In this document: in pieces, positions 10,086 to 18,912 of the stretch | How the letters are laid out: each line of letters opens with the position of its first letter | Numbering within the stretch: the stretch's first letter is position 1 | Assembly (NCBI GenBank): GCA_002077045.2 | Contig: KZ111145.1 | Coordinates: forward strand, 507,026-571,025 | Reading direction: 5' to 3' | Source of the DNA: Rachicladosporium sp. CCFEE 5018 | Taxonomy: Eukaryota; Ascomycota; Dothideomycetes; Cladosporiales; Cladosporiaceae | Length of the DNA stretch: 64,000 bases | Notes under the pieces: generated by a model | What the model was told of the DNA's origin: nothing | The model's input: only the letters and a program-made list of their open reading frames with translations | Database searches by the model: none | Made by a program: the position numbers and the translations under genes

Positions 10086-11208
10086 TGCACTCAACTCTTT
10101 CGCTGCCGAAGTGGTCGAACCTGCAGAGCGCACTGCTACCCTCGGACGACTTACTGGGTTCTCGCTGTTCGGCACAGCTATCGGCTTCCTGCTCGGCGGT
10201 ATTATCAGCGACGCAGGCGGCATAGTCGCACCGTTCCGCGTAGCTATCGGCGCGTTCTTGCTCTGCACTCTCTACGTCCTCCTCGCTTTGCCCTCCGTGC
10301 CGTTGAATAAGGTTCTCGCCGCGAAGACATCAAAGTCACTATCGACATTCTTCGACCCGCTGAAGATGTTCGTCCCCCGGAAGTGGCAGCTGCCCTCTGG
10401 CAAAGTTCAACGCGAGTACGGCACCCTCATAGTCGGTATTGGTGTCTTTCTCGGTATCCTCGCGACCGGCTACATTCCTGTACTCCTACAGATGTACGCC
10501 ACAGACGCCTTCCAATTCACCGCAAATCACAACGGCTGGCTGATCAGCATCAACTGTCTCATCCGTGGTCTCTTTCTCACTCTCGCTTTCCCAACCATCA
10601 TCTCGACAGGACGCAAGTGGTTAGACGCACGACATGAACGCAAACAGCAAGCCAAGGGCCACCAGCGCAGCTCCTCCACGATCTCCGCCAAAGATATCGA
10701 GACTCTACGCTCCTCGTTCCCAGCCCCTCACACAAATTCGTCCCCAATGCCTCCCGTCCCTCCGACTTCCGCCACCGACGAACCTAAGGAGTCCTTCGCC
10801 TTCGACCTACACTACATTAAGTTCTCGCTTTTCGCCGACGGCGTCATCACAGCACTGGCAACTTTCATCACCAAACCCTGGCACGTGTATCTCTTCGCTG
10901 CGGTCGTCCCCTTGGCAGCGGGAGCAGGCAGTGCGGCAAAAGGCACGATACTGCAGATGTGTGAGCCGGAGCGACGAGCGGATGCGTTGGGGGCGATTAG
11001 TCTGGTGGAGATGTTGGCTAGACTGAGCACGACGGGGTTGTTTGGGTTGATCTTTTCGGCTTTTGCTGCAAAGGGCGTGCCCGGGATCACATTCGCGGTG
11101 AACGGGGCTTTCGCACTGGTAGCGTTCGGGGTTATGCTGTTTGCGAGGTTCCCGCCCGAGGGGGCCGTGAGGTATGCTGAGATTGGCGATGCTGGAGAAG
11201 AGAGCTGA
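9547..11208 (+). CDS. Major facilitator superfamily transporter
   Basis: 553 aa, single exon, ATG at 9547. A polar N-terminal tail with TPLLG precedes about twelve hydrophobic segments in two halves, split by a hydrophilic loop (about residues 370-415, Ser/Pro-rich). Recognisable MFS features are FGVINLFFTGWTIKVWGLKK in the loop 2-3 region, IIIIQCSQILTMVGGPAGYL, AERTATLGRLTGFSLFGTAI and FLLGGIISDAGG. Such proton-driven carriers sit in the plasma or vacuolar membrane; the substrate cannot be read from sequence. It resembles the fungal DHA1/tetracycline-carrier-like group more than sugar porters. An open frame extends upstream only through the N gap, so the ATG at 9547, matching that at 8882, is the start. 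Confidence 0.88.
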   Translation: MTTETSNSPPSQASSITAVAPSEDTPLLGHRPEAPRIWPKSVIWFVLFTAFLVSLSFGITQVPLIYVFGVMTCDDYFKSHPEPGPGLPRCQNHAIEASTARAVALLGASTTLFGVINLFFTGWTIKVWGLKKALLITVFWPAVRLIVQTIGVETGAAPGIIIIQCSQILTMVGGPAGYLLALNSFAAEVVEPAERTATLGRLTGFSLFGTAIGFLLGGIISDAGGIVAPFRVAIGAFLLCTLYVLLALPSVPLNKVLAAKTSKSLSTFFDPLKMFVPRKWQLPSGKVQREYGTLIVGIGVFLGILATGYIPVLLQMYATDAFQFTANHNGWLISINCLIRGLFLTLAFPTIISTGRKWLDARHERKQQAKGHQRSSSTISAKDIETLRSSFPAPHTNSSPMPPVPPTSATDEPKESFAFDLHYIKFSLFADGVITALATFITKPWHVYLFAAVVPLAAGAGSAAKGTILQMCEPERRADALGAISLVEMLARLSTTGLFGLIFSAFAAKGVPGITFAVNGAFALVAFGVMLFARFPPEGAVRYAEIGDAGEES

Positions 11209-11512
11209 ATTGTGTGCTCGGCATGACTTTGAAGTATGGGTGGCTCAACAATGACCAGAGGACACGATCAAGTGATCATCGCCACAGCTGGGCTAGATCC
11301 CAGCCGTTCGACCCTCGATGCTACACGGACAGATTCATGCACGGAGGTACGATCCGCGAAAGCTGTACTGGAGTCTGCTATCTCAACGGGACGATGCACA
11401 AGCTTGTGCAGCTACTGACAAAGCTCTCCTTGAGCTGCACTCATCACCGTTCTCACTTGCATACCGATGCAACCAATTCATCCTTCTCTGCCGCGACCAG
11501 GCTTCCGTCCTC

Positions 11513-11914
11513 TCAAAACCGGCACAGGAAGCATTGAGTGCAATCCGTATTGTACTGACAACACTGATTGCAAGCCGCCAATGACCTCCCGTACACTTCC
11601 TGACATTGGCTACCGCACGATCCCCCAGTTCTCGCGGCATATCTGCTGCGTGAGCCTCGACAGTCGTAGCCGCAGTTGGACGTGCAGGTGGCGTACTCGG
11701 GAGAGTTGGGATCGCAAGCACGTTTCACTAGAGAGTGACATGTCAGCACGGGATGTAGCTGGAAGAACGAAGAGCTGGATTCCAGTGGAGAGTCCGCGAT
11801 GTGAAGTAGCAGGGAATCAAGAGGAGTCGCACCGAGCAGAGGACTGGACGGCGTCTTGCCTGGCAAGCCAAAGGCTGTGCCGAGTAGCATGAGGAGGAGG
11901 AAAGGCTGCATCAT
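11513..11914 (-). CDS. Secreted Kex2-processed 12-cysteine peptide, paralog A
   Basis: Complement(11513..11727, 11833..11914), 98 aa when spliced. ATG at 11914 gives a signal peptide (MMQPFLLLMLLGTAFG), a short LPGKTPSSPLL propeptide, a dibasic Kex2 site in VKR, and a mature part starting ACDP. The cysteine spacing matches the two paralogs at 12733 and 39922: Cx9Cx3Cx3Cx14Cx3Cx10Cx2CCx5Cx2Cx2C. The 105-nt intron (11832..11728, GTGCGA...CTCTCTAG) is a multiple of three with no stop, so an unspliced 133-aa form is also open; the spliced length equals that of both paralogs (98 aa), which favours splicing. Expected to be an extracellular disulfide-rich peptide. I recognise no named family; effector-like or antimicrobial-like roles are guesses from architecture. 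Confidence 0.78.
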   Translation of the reverse strand: MMQPFLLLMLLGTAFGLPGKTPSSPLLGATPLDSLLLHIADSPLESSSSFFQLHPVLTCHSLVKRACDPNSPEYATCTSNCGYDCRGSRSRYAARTGGSCGSQCQEVYGRSLAACNQCCQYNTDCTQCFLCRF

Positions 11915-12732
11915 CGACTGGCGGGACTCAAGAGTTTAATCGTGTCGATGGACGAGCGGAGGGCTAGGGAAATGCAATTCGTAACCTGCACGACTGGGGC
12001 GGGACTCGACTTCGCTACTGTGGCCGCTTGTCGCTCTCTTGTACTGCATCTCCAGACTCAGGCGGAAGAACTTTGGCATTTGGAACTATGCATTGCGGAC
12101 TGAGAGGCTCCGTGATGCTGAACGCCACTGCGAAAGGAGGCGAGTAACTCAATACCACTGGATTCAACCAGCTGACGTCGATCCTCGCTGAAGCGAGGCT
12201 GCGTGTTCGCTTCGGACAACTGCATCTAGACGAGTGAGCCGAGCCTGTTGTTCATCCTTTCATCTCCCGATGAGCATCCCCTTGGCTGAAGCCCACCATG
12301 CGTCAAGAGAAAGCGGAGCTGCTGCACGCAGCTTCTCGAAGATTAGGCTCTCTCAGTTGCACAGCTTCCCGCCACCTGTGGTGCTCGCCACTACCAAACT
12401 CTCCTACACCTGCATGTAAGTTTCGTCTCTCAAATGCTCTGGTCAGACTTCTCACGCATGTGCATATGGCCCTGTTCGGTTTCTGGCACAATCAGATCCC
12501 TGCGCTCTCTTCGTAATCACATCTTTCTCCACGCTGAGGTTCCAGACACGAGACCTCAGTGGATATGTCACAAGTGAAAGCTGCTAACTCAAGCACGATT
12601 CTGCTGTGATCTACTTCTGGAGCATACATGACTGAATTGCAGACATGCAACATGAGCGTTCCATCGTTTGGCCCAATGATCGATCGCAGCACCGACGCTT
12701 TTGGCCCTACCCCTCTTACTTGGCCATCGAAC
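11915..12732. other. Intergenic region between the two tandem peptide genes
   Basis: 818 bp containing the promoter of paralog A and the 3' UTR of paralog B. It holds the palindromic element at 12190-12213 listed separately; otherwise nothing recognised. Confidence 0.5.
12190..12213 (-). promoter_or_regulatory. Palindromic promoter element of peptide paralog A
   Basis: Inverted arms GAAGCGA (12190-12196) and TCGCTTC (12207-12213), 17 bp between arm starts, 276 bp upstream of the ATG at 11914. A CTGACGTC (CRE-like) motif lies about 15 bp away on the far side. The same arms with the same spacing and a nearby CTGACGTC recur upstream of paralogs B1 and B2. Confidence 0.45.
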
Positions 12733-13088
12733 TCAGCGATACCGACACTGAAAGCAGCTCGAGCAATCGCTGTACTGACAGCACTGATTACACGCCGACA
12801 GCGTGCGTCCATACACCTCCTGGCACTGCCCACCACATTGCCCACCCGGCGAGTTCGCAGCGTCCTTGTTGCGAGACGCACGGCAGTCTTTGCCGCAGTT
12901 GTACGTGCATGTCGCGTACGCAGCGGATGAAGGGTCGCAGGCACGCTTCGCTACAGAAGCAGACTCTTAGCGGGTGATGTTGCGGTTTTGGACAAATTGG
13001 AGGACTGACCGAGGAAAGGGCTGGCTGGTGTCTTGCCCGGTAGAGCGAAAGCTGTGCCGAGTAAAAGGAGGAGTATGAGGGAACGCAT
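12733..13088 (-). CDS. Secreted Kex2-processed 12-cysteine peptide, paralog B (copy 1)
   Basis: Complement(12733..12950, 13010..13088), 98 aa. Exon 1 starts at ATG 13088 with signal peptide MRSLILLLLLGTAFA, then LPGKTPASPFL. The 59-nt intron (13009..12951) begins GTCAGT, has branch CCGCTAAG and ends TTCTGTAG. Splicing gives LAKR, a Kex2 dibasic site, and a 69-residue mature peptide starting ACDPSSAAYATC. Twelve cysteines are spaced Cx9Cx3Cx3Cx15Cx3Cx10Cx2CCx4Cx2Cx2C, enough for six disulfides. Conserved blocks shared with paralog A: QCQEVYGR, ACNQCCQY. The unspliced frame breaks after the signal peptide, so the intron is essential here, unlike in paralog A. Secreted; target unknown. Confidence 0.82.
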
Positions 13089-13711
13089 GGTCAATAGGTG
13101 AATTTGGGTGCTACGTGGTTAATTGACTGCGGTCTTGAGCCGACTTTGCGAGAGCCGCGCGAGCAAGCTGCCGAGTTCTCGCCTGTCTCTTATACGAATG
13201 TCAAATGCCTTGCACGACCAGTATTGTCGCCGTGTGCCCACGCAGCGAGCGATACATCTCGGAGTGCCAGCCTCCGCGATGCTCAGCGCCTCTTCGCCTG
13301 TCCAGGTACGACGACAGGTACTGTTACTCGATACTTCCACCACCTGACGTCTGCAAATACATGTACAAGGCGAAGCGAGCCCGCAGCTTCGCTTCGGCCC
13401 ACTGCATTCAGATTAGCGACAAGCGCCTTGTACTGACTAAAGACTATGCACGCAATCAACAACGCTTGGCAAGGTCGGCGGACAGACACCAAAAGTACGT
13501 AAGCGCATATGAGTGGGCGGCTGATGAGGCAACGGTAGAGGTATCTCGTGCATGCAAAGCTACAATGCGAACCGACCACCAAACTCCAGCCAATGTCGTC
13601 GAAGCCAACGCTCCGAACCTGAGCCTCCATACAAACTAGCGAACGCCTCTCCTCCCATAACCCGCACCGCGCCTCACCCCTCCGGTCCGTCTCCCTTTCG
13701 TCTCCGTCCCT
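13089..13711. other. Intergenic region (peptide B promoter / CDC45 3' side)
   Basis: 623 bp. Contains the promoter palindrome at 13372-13395. Other short open frames on both strands differ freely between the two copies and are not called. Confidence 0.5.
13372..13395 (-). promoter_or_regulatory. Palindromic promoter element of peptide paralog B (copy 1)
   Basis: Arms GAAGCGA (13372-13378) and TCGCTTC (13389-13395), arm starts 17 bp apart, beginning 284 bp upstream of the ATG at 13088. In this copy the arms extend to GCGAAGC/GCTTCGC. A CTGACGTC motif lies about 25 bp away on the far side, as in paralog A. Confidence 0.45.
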
Positions 13712-16357
13712 CTACCCCACAACCCCTCTTAAACTCAGCCCCTCCAGAAACCCGCCCAGATCCTCCCGCCTGACTTCAACAACAGAGTGCTCGAAACTGT
13801 CAATCCGCACCCGTGCTCCGGTCTCCTCAACGACGCTCTGAAAGGCCAGTCCGAACTTATTACTCCCATAACCTCTACTCTTTCGCCTTTGAACTTCCTT
13901 CTCGTCAACCTCAGAATCAGATCCCGGCTCGCCAGAACCAGAAGATGAAGCGGAGGACTCGGTAGCATCGGACTCGGACTGAGAGTGATTAGACTCGGCG
14001 TCAGAGTCAATCAAGCCGAGCGCTTCTTCGCGCTCTCGTTGTCGTGCTTTGCGGTCGCGGCGTTTGATCGCGCGGGCTGCTTTCGCGGTGGCTTTAGCCA
14101 GAGCCCGCTCCTTTTTCTTCTCTTCCCTCGCCTTAATCTCAGCTTTACTCCTCACGCTCTTCCCGCCCTGCGCTCCGCCTCCGAGGCCCACAACAACATA
14201 GACGCCGCGCGCTTCGTCGAGACAAGCTAGCACGAGCGCTTCATCGCCCTCGCGTCCCTTGCGTCCCTTTTCGGCCTCGAGCACAGCGACCGCTTCGGAC
14301 ACCCAGGCTGCGAGTTTGACGAGAGCGCCAGGGTGGGAGAATAGTGCTGTGTCTGGGCCGTCTTTCACAACGCCCATGCGGAAGGAGCGGAGATGGCGGA
14401 TTTGCTTCTTCGCTATGAGTGCTGAGCCGGTTCGCAGGATTGCTCGCGCTAGATGCTGCGCTGAGGGGATGTGTTTTAGCAGCTTGTCTAGGCCTTCTGA
14501 AGTGGGTGAAAGGGCGTCGAAAGCTGCGTAGAAGCGCGTGGAGGTCCAATCTGGGTCGCCTGGCGCTGCTGCTGGGCCAGCGGTGTCGGTGTCGCTGTGA
14601 GGTGGTGTGGGTAAGGAGCGTACACGGGAGGCATAGCTTTGCTGCGGGACGTGCGAGGCTGTGTTCGTTGCTTGGACGAGATGCGGATCAGCGCCTACTT
14701 CCAGGATCGCGGAAGCTATGGTCGCGACGTCCACGGCGGAGAGCGTGGCTTTCCAGCCCCAGCTGCGGACGAAGCCCCAGCCCTCTAAGCCGCGACGGCC
14801 GTTCTCGCCAGGGACTAGGTGATCGAGATTGTATTGTGGCGCAAACTTCAGTATCCGTTCGCGGAGTGACTGCTTGAGGGCCATGTCCATGTGGATGTAG
14901 CCTTTCCCTGCTTCTTGCAGGGAAACGCCCATCTTGGCGAGGAGCTTGTGGAGGCGCTTGCGACCTGCATCCGACCAGATGTGAAGGCGGGTGCTGAGAT
15001 AGGGAGAGTGCAACATGCTGTCGTAGAGACTCCAATGTCGGATGAGGAGGAAGCGTGGCTCGGGTGAGAGGCGGATCGAGGTGTCTGTGGGACTTCGCGC
15101 CTTCGTCTGTATCACGCCGTACTGGCTCTGACTTCGGCGGCTTTCGTCCTCGGGTACTGGATTCAAGCGGCGGACTTCGTCCTGGAGGACTTCGCGGATT
15201 TGCTCTGACTTGTCCAGGACGCGTTTGCCAGCTTCGTTGCGTCTTCGTTTCGTGCGCGCAAAGGGTGAGAGATCCACAGAGGAGATGCCTACGATCGCTG
15301 ACCATAACATGTCGTTGTCTTCTCGGCCGAGCTCGGAGGCAAGGGAGTACATCATGCTTGATATGGGCTCCGAATTCGATGTGCCAAGTGTATAGTAGGC
15401 CTCTAGTGTCGCTTCGTGCTTCCGCCGTAGCTTCAGCAGTTTTCGCCGTAACGATCGAGCTGATAGCGCTCGCGGAGGTGACGATGGTATGACTGCACCA
15501 GATGATCGAGGCTGTGAGCTTGAAGGCGTTTCTGCCTGACCAGACTGAGGGTTGCCACCAGGAGATGAGGGTATTGGCGTGCTCGAGTTGCTGCGCCTTC
15601 GTCTTCGAGGTCGTTCCTCATCATCAATGCCATGACTGCCTTCCTCGTGCGAGTCTCGTGTAGACACCTTCCGCTTCTGGCTTTGCGAGCTACTCGGCTC
15701 CTCGTCATCCACCTCGTGCTCGCTGGTCTCTCCCTCCATGATAAGATCCTCCTCCGTAATCTCAGGCATGTCCTGCAGCGCCATGAACGCGTCCCGCTCC
15801 GCCGTCAGCTCACTCTCAATCTCTCCATCGTCCCACACGATTACCCCACCCTTCCCAGGTCTGTAATTCGGCATGACTCGTCCCTGTTCAATACCCTGCC
15901 TCCTCATGACGGCGGTCCCATCATCGCCCTGCTGTACCGCCGTACTGCTCCCAAACACATTGCCCAGATTCCACGGTCTCCTCGCATCAATGACCCAGAC
16001 CTCCACACCATGATCGCTCATATCGACTTCTCCATCTGCACCATCAAGTCCCAGCACCTCTTCGAGATCCACAAGTCCTCCGGCGCCTATGCATACCACC
16101 ACTCCGCCCTCGCCTCCTCGTTGTCGCGTGAGGGGTAGTGCGAAGTTCTGGCCAGCGCGTTGAAGCTCTGAGTAGCCTGCCACGGGCTCGATGTGGTACT
16201 GGATGTAGTCGCGTCGGAGGAGGGATGTCAGGATTCTGGTCGCGCAGAGGGCATCTACGCCGAGGGATGTGAGGATTATGAGTGGAGGGCTGAGGGCGTG
16301 AGTCGTCTTGACCAGGTGGGTGTAGAGTTGTGAGAGCTGGCCGCGAGGGAGGTACAT
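13712..16357 (-). CDS. CDC45: Cdc45, replicative CMG helicase component (intact copy)
   Basis: 881 aa, single exon, ATG at 16357. The N-terminus MYLPRGQLSQLYTHL and ILTSLGVDALCATRIL match Cdc45, whose fold derives from the RecJ/DHH phosphoesterases (VDALCA is the first motif). VEVWVIDARRPWNLGNVFG follows, then an acidic Ser/Glu loop at about 190-300, the conserved core (LLIRHWSLYDSMLHSPYLST, DMALKQSLRERILKFAPQYN, ENGRRGLEGWGFVRSWGWKA, HLRSFRMGVVKDGPDTALFS) and a Lys/Arg- then Ser/Asp-rich insert at about 745-825 before GYGSNKFGLAFQSVVEETGA. It is longer than the yeast protein because of these loops. Nuclear and essential for replication initiation and fork progression with MCM2-7 and GINS. 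The homeologous copy at 40901 carries a frameshift. Confidence 0.93.
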   Translation of the reverse strand: MYLPRGQLSQLYTHLVKTTHALSPPLIILTSLGVDALCATRILTSLLRRDYIQYHIEPVAGYSELQRAGQNFALPLTRQRGGEGGVVVCIGAGGLVDLEEVLGLDGADGEVDMSDHGVEVWVIDARRPWNLGNVFGSSTAVQQGDDGTAVMRRQGIEQGRVMPNYRPGKGGVIVWDDGEIESELTAERDAFMALQDMPEITEEDLIMEGETSEHEVDDEEPSSSQSQKRKVSTRDSHEEGSHGIDDEERPRRRRRSNSSTPIPSSPGGNPQSGQAETPSSSQPRSSGAVIPSSPPRALSARSLRRKLLKLRRKHEATLEAYYTLGTSNSEPISSMMYSLASELGREDNDMLWSAIVGISSVDLSPFARTKRRRNEAGKRVLDKSEQIREVLQDEVRRLNPVPEDESRRSQSQYGVIQTKARSPTDTSIRLSPEPRFLLIRHWSLYDSMLHSPYLSTRLHIWSDAGRKRLHKLLAKMGVSLQEAGKGYIHMDMALKQSLRERILKFAPQYNLDHLVPGENGRRGLEGWGFVRSWGWKATLSAVDVATIASAILEVGADPHLVQATNTASHVPQQSYASRVRSLPTPPHSDTDTAGPAAAPGDPDWTSTRFYAAFDALSPTSEGLDKLLKHIPSAQHLARAILRTGSALIAKKQIRHLRSFRMGVVKDGPDTALFSHPGALVKLAAWVSEAVAVLEAEKGRKGREGDEALVLACLDEARGVYVVVGLGGGAQGGKSVRSKAEIKAREEKKKERALAKATAKAARAIKRRDRKARQREREEALGLIDSDAESNHSQSESDATESSASSSGSGEPGSDSEVDEKEVQRRKSRGYGSNKFGLAFQSVVEETGARVRIDSFEHSVVEVRREDLGGFLEGLSLRGVVG

Positions 16358-16749
16358 CTCGATCTTGTCGACCTAGACAACGTGGCTATCGGAGTGCTCG
16401 ATCTTGGCTGCATCGGCGTCTTCGTCTCGTCCTGAGCTTTGTACAGCTGTACGCGATACTGACGCGTAGGTAATGATCTTGCTCTCAATGCGTTGTTCCA
16501 GAGCCCAGGGCTATGCAAAAAGCAGACTCGTAAGTGGGATTGGCATCTAGTCAGGCCAGTAACGAGGAGGGGGGAACAAGGTATGGGGCAATGTTGTATC
16601 GCTGCGGATACAATGCCACACAAATGTCCAAGTGGTGGCGTCTCGCGCGCCAGATCGAGATCTCGCAGCCGCCCCACGTCACGATGCAAGACACCGAACC
16701 GGTCCTCCTCTCGTATGTGTACTTGTATAGTGCCCTGATGAAGCACTTA
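16358..16749. other. Intergenic region between CDC45 start and hydantoinase 3' end
   Basis: 392 bp on the promoter side of CDC45. Nothing specific recognised; sequence and length differ slightly from copy 2 (43548-43962). Confidence 0.4.
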
Positions 16750-18261
16750 TCATCGCCAATACTCCCGCTCATCTCCAAGCATCCCTCTCGGCACATTGCC
16801 AGTCCTTCCCATCACCACCTCACCCCTTCCCCGCTTCAAGAATTCTCCACCGCTCTTCTTCCCGACGACACCCCCTCCATCATCACTCCACACGACCTCG
16901 CCCCTCAGGATCGTCCACCTCGGCCAATTACCTACCTCAACTCCCTCAAAGGGAGTATAGTCCATATCATGATGCATGCTGCCCTGCTCGATGACCCTCT
17001 TCCCCTCGCTCCCTCGATACCAAACAACGAGATCCGCGTCAGAGCCCGGCGCAATGCTACCTTTGCGTCCACTCAACCCATACAGCTTCGCCGCATTACT
17101 AGCAGTGAGCTGCACGAACCTTGGCAGACTGAGTCTTGCCTCACTCATAGGCAGGCAAGCCTCAGTCTGTCCAAACAACAAAGCCATCCTGGTCTCCACG
17201 CCAGGCAAGCCGTTCGGGATCTTCGAGAATCGGGGAATCCCATCCACCAACCCCAGCTTCTTACCCCCAGGATGATCATACTTACTCGGCGCGTGATCCG
17301 AGCTCCACGTAGTAAACGTCCCATTCGCCACGCCCCTCCACAACCCTTCCAGATCCTCCTTCCGGTGCCTCAGAGGCGGCGAACAGACGTGCTTAGCACC
17401 GCAGAAATGATCATGCTCCTTCCCTTTGATCTCCTCACTTAGCAGAAAGAGGTAATGCGGACACGTCTCCGCGTGCACTGGCAGTAGCCTCCCCTGAGCT
17501 TCTCGGACGTGGTTCACGGCCACCTGAGAGCTCATGTGCACGATCAGGATCGGCGCGTCTGCTAGCTCCGCTAGGCTGATGGCGCGATAGCTCGCTTCGT
17601 CTTCCGCTATGCGCGGCCGGGCGAGGGCATGAAAGTAAGGCTCAGTGTTCCCCTTCCTTTCCAATCCCTCAATAATGAAAGAAATCATATCATGGCTCTC
17701 TGCATGGATCATAGTCGTCATTCCAAGCTCTCTGCACTTGAATAGAATCTCCAGCACCCCTCGATCGGGGACACGCATGTGCTCGTAAGTCATGTATAGC
17801 TTCACGCTCGTTACTCCCTGCTTGAACAGCCATCTGAACTCCTCATCCAGGATCTTGGTTGTGGGATTAGTAACGATGCAGTGAATGCCATAATCCACAT
17901 AGCTCTGCCCGTCCGCCAGCTTCAGATACCCCTCTACCACAGGAAGCAGACTCTCATCCCCTCGTTCCTGCGACGCAAAGGCGATCACCGTTGTCGTCCC
18001 GCCTGCTACTGCGGAGCGAGTGCCGGACTCCCACCCATCCCCCGTAGGAGAGTTCCTCTGCGCGAGGTGGACGTGGGAGTCTATGCCACCAGGCGTGATG
18101 TAGGCTCCTTGGGCGTCGATAACCTTGGTAGAAGCGTTCCGAGGAAGTGACAGGCCGAGCGAGCTGATCTTTCCGCCAGAGATGCCGATTTCAGTACCGG
18201 CCGGCAGGATATCGGACGCGGTGACGATGAGGCCGTTTGTAAGGATGGTGTCGAAAGCCAT
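16750..18261 (-). CDS. Dihydropyrimidinase / D-hydantoinase (copy 1)
   Basis: 503 aa, single exon, cyclic amidohydrolase. Metal-site residues are visible: H63 and H65 in GIDSHVHLA, the to-be-carboxylated K154 in TSVKLYMTYEHM, H186 in MIHAESHD, H242 in ILIVHMSS and D322 in TTWSSDHAPSKYDHPGGKK. The enzyme opens hydantoin or dihydropyrimidine rings to N-carbamoyl amino acids using two zinc ions, probably as a cytosolic homotetramer. The divergently transcribed neighbour encodes the carbamoylase that would use its product, which favours a D-hydantoin/N-carbamoyl-D-amino-acid route; pyrimidine breakdown is the alternative. The C-terminal 30 residues (GGEFLKRGRGEVVMGRTG) match the usual tail of D-hydantoinases. 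Confidence 0.9.
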   Translation of the reverse strand: MAFDTILTNGLIVTASDILPAGTEIGISGGKISSLGLSLPRNASTKVIDAQGAYITPGGIDSHVHLAQRNSPTGDGWESGTRSAVAGGTTTVIAFASQERGDESLLPVVEGYLKLADGQSYVDYGIHCIVTNPTTKILDEEFRWLFKQGVTSVKLYMTYEHMRVPDRGVLEILFKCRELGMTTMIHAESHDMISFIIEGLERKGNTEPYFHALARPRIAEDEASYRAISLAELADAPILIVHMSSQVAVNHVREAQGRLLPVHAETCPHYLFLLSEEIKGKEHDHFCGAKHVCSPPLRHRKEDLEGLWRGVANGTFTTWSSDHAPSKYDHPGGKKLGLVDGIPRFSKIPNGLPGVETRMALLFGQTEACLPMSEARLSLPRFVQLTASNAAKLYGLSGRKGSIAPGSDADLVVWYRGSEGKRVIEQGSMHHDMDYTPFEGVEVGNWPRWTILRGEVVWSDDGGGVVGKKSGGEFLKRGRGEVVMGRTGNVPRGMLGDEREYWR

Positions 18262-18912
18262 CCTCGCGGAGTTGATCCCAACGAGACAGTGTCGAGTTGT
18301 AGCAGGGCTGCCTTGCAGCGAGACCTTCAGATGATGATATAAATAGCTGAGCTCAGTGTCTCAATTCATCGCTATGTGATCCGATTTACATGTGTTGTTC
18401 CTACATTTCTTCATCTTAGTCCTGCCCTGTGTCTCGCTTTGAGTCTGGCGGACAGACTTACAGTAAGCTCAACTTCAATGCCGTTGATGTTCAGCCTATG
18501 TCTGCGCCGATTACTACCCGGATCCTATCCTCTTACTCCGCAAATTTCATTCTAACCAGCTGCCGAAATCTTCTGGTGTTCTGTCGGACGCTGCGATCAA
18601 TTTGCATGTATCCATGATAGCTAGATGCGGCGACGTCGGCCGAGTCGATCCTTGCCGAGCAATGCAGCACCTGCGATAAGAAGACTAGCCCGAACATCTT
18701 GCGAGCTCCAAGCATTTCTCTATCGTAGACTCTCCACAGCTGCTGATATGCACAGTTTTAGGTAACAGACTCGGGGGATGCCTTCGTAGTAGCTATGTGA
18801 TAGCAGTAAGTACTGTCATTACCCCTTCGCAATTGACTTACTTTACGGGCATTGTGAGAGATAATCAAGACCACGAGCGAGTGGAATCAACTGATCATCC
18901 ATTTCCTTCATC
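18262..18912. promoter_or_regulatory. Shared divergent promoter of hydantoinase and carbamoylase, with GATA sites
   Basis: 651 bp between ATG 18261 (minus) and ATG 18913 (plus). Five HGATAR sites, the motif of fungal GATA factors such as AreA: TGATAG 18615-18620, CGATAAG 18674-18680, CTATCG (reverse CGATAG) 18720-18725, TGATAG 18798-18803 and AGATAA 18859-18864. The first three are conserved in copy 2. An A/T-rich TATA-like box TATAAATA lies at 18338-18345, about 77 bp from the hydantoinase ATG. Nitrogen control is inferred from motif and pathway, not shown. Confidence 0.45.

Noticed and set aside
12492..12944. 150-codon minus-strand ORF over the cysteine-rich peptide
   Set aside because: It is a shifted frame of the real spliced gene, which restores signal peptide, Kex2 site and twelve cysteines.
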